A DNA stretch of 64,000 nucleotides from Ovis canadensis (taxonomy: Eukaryota > Chordata > Mammalia > Artiodactyla > Bovidae). The notes below the pieces were generated by a model. The model was not told the DNA's origin and did not search any database. It saw nothing but the letters and a program-made list of their open reading frames with translations. A program made the translations under genes and the position numbers. The stretch is from the NCBI RefSeq assembly GCF_042477335.2, contig NC_091260.1, forward strand, positions 52,781,001-52,845,000, read 5' to 3'. The stretch's first letter is position 1; each line of letters begins with the position of its first letter. Shown here piece by piece: positions 63,481 through 64,000 of this stretch.

Positions 63481-63602
63481 GGAATTCCCTGGCAGTCCAA
63501 GGGTTAGGACTCAGCACTTTCACTGTTGTGAACCAGGTTCAATCCCTGGTCAGGGTATCAAGACCCCACAAGATGTGCAATGCTGCCAAAAAACAATAAC
63601 GC
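63481..63602 (+). repeat. tRNA-derived SINE (CHR-like) with long TSD
   Basis: Head (G)GGAATTCCCTGGCAGTCC; B-box-like AGGTTCAATCCC; ends GCTGCCAAAAAACAATAACG. TSD TCATAATAATACTAAGATG (63462-63480) against TCATAATAATGCTAAGATG (63603-63621), one mismatch in 19. Confidence 0.93.
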
Positions 63603-63884
63603 TCATAATAATGCTAAGATGTTGTTTGGTTTCTTTTTTCACTTTTAACATTTGTACCAAATGTGCAAAAGCACTGGTAGGTGAAAGTGAGAGAACAAGT
63701 AATCCTTGGTGGTAATCCATTTATTGGTAATCAATTAATCCATTATAGGTAATCCTATAATTGGGTGGTAATCCACCACCCAGTTACAGGGAGGAAAATA
63801 CCAGTTTCACATAAGATTGTGCTTAAAGAAACAAAAAATATTAATTCTATTAAATATTGCCCTTTGAGCACACATCCTTTTAAT

Positions 63885-64000
63885 ATTCTGTGTGATGAAG
63901 TGGAAAAAGCATTTCTGCTGTATGTGAACAGTCAATTCAACTGAATTGTGAGTTGAACTGCTACTTTTTTTCATGGAACATCATTTTATCTGATAGAATA
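63885..64000. mobile_element. hAT-like transposon relic, second copy, cut by the window end
   Basis: ATTCTGTGTGATGAAGTGGA, AAAGCATTTCTGCTGTATG and TCATGGAACATCATTTTATC parallel 19848-19990 in the same orientation and order, so this is a further copy of the family at 19533-21045. Confidence 0.6.

Overview
The window is mammalian nuclear DNA from a ruminant, almost certainly a bovid. BovB (RTE-type) LINE copies, Bov-tA SINEs with a tRNA-derived head and Bov-A body, and Bov-A2 dimers ending in AGCAGCAG occur throughout; this combination is characteristic of bovids. I cannot separate cattle from sheep, goat or buffalo. I found no intact protein-coding gene, no functional RNA gene, no CRISPR array and no CpG-island-like promoter. 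The window reads as intergenic or deep-intronic sequence built up by successive retrotransposition. Family names come from recognition by eye, not a database search; boundaries without a stated target-site duplication (TSD) are good to about 10-30 bases.

Layout. 0-6 kb: an L1 3' end split by a SINE, a Bov-A2 with a perfect 15-bp TSD, and an ERV LTR split by a SINE. 6-10.6 kb: a MIR with two SINEs, one fused to the 5' end of U2 snRNA; then an ERV-L fossil (LTR end, integrase, dUTPase, LTR) whose front half was replaced by a sense BovB that itself holds an antisense BovB. 10.6-16 kb: mostly unassigned sequence with MIRs and a 679-bp segment bounded by 33-bp inverted repeats. 16.5-21 kb: an antisense ancient L1/HAL1-like element (repetitive 5' UTR and ORF1) and a hAT-like DNA transposon. 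21-28 kb: SINEs and L2/MIR relics, then a three-layer nest (Bov-A2 inside BovB inside an MLT1 LTR). 30.3-35.5 kb: the densest stretch: an L1 3' end holding a BovB fragment, a near-full-length BovB with endonuclease and reverse transcriptase, and an L1 3' end holding three SINEs. 38-45 kb: an L1 ORF2 relic, a 1.3-kb BovB, MLT1 LTRs and a TG/AG microsatellite. 45-57 kb: many BovB 3' ends in both orientations, including the copy with the longest open RT frame (53117-54538). 57-64 kb: SINEs, an MLT1, MIR/L2 relics, and part of a second copy of the hAT-like element at the right edge.

How the parts relate. BovB encodes an APE-type endonuclease and an RTE-type reverse transcriptase, and is the likely supplier of enzymes for the Bov-tA/Bov-A SINEs, which share its 3' end. 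No BovB copy here could supply a complete enzyme: the near-full-length copy carries stops and frameshifts, and the copy with the longest open RT frame has lost a catalytic aspartate. Many insertions keep readable TSDs, so the order of events can be reconstructed: MIR, L2, MLT1, ERV-L and hAT are oldest, the cetartiodactyl L1s came next, and BovB and the Bov-SINEs came last.
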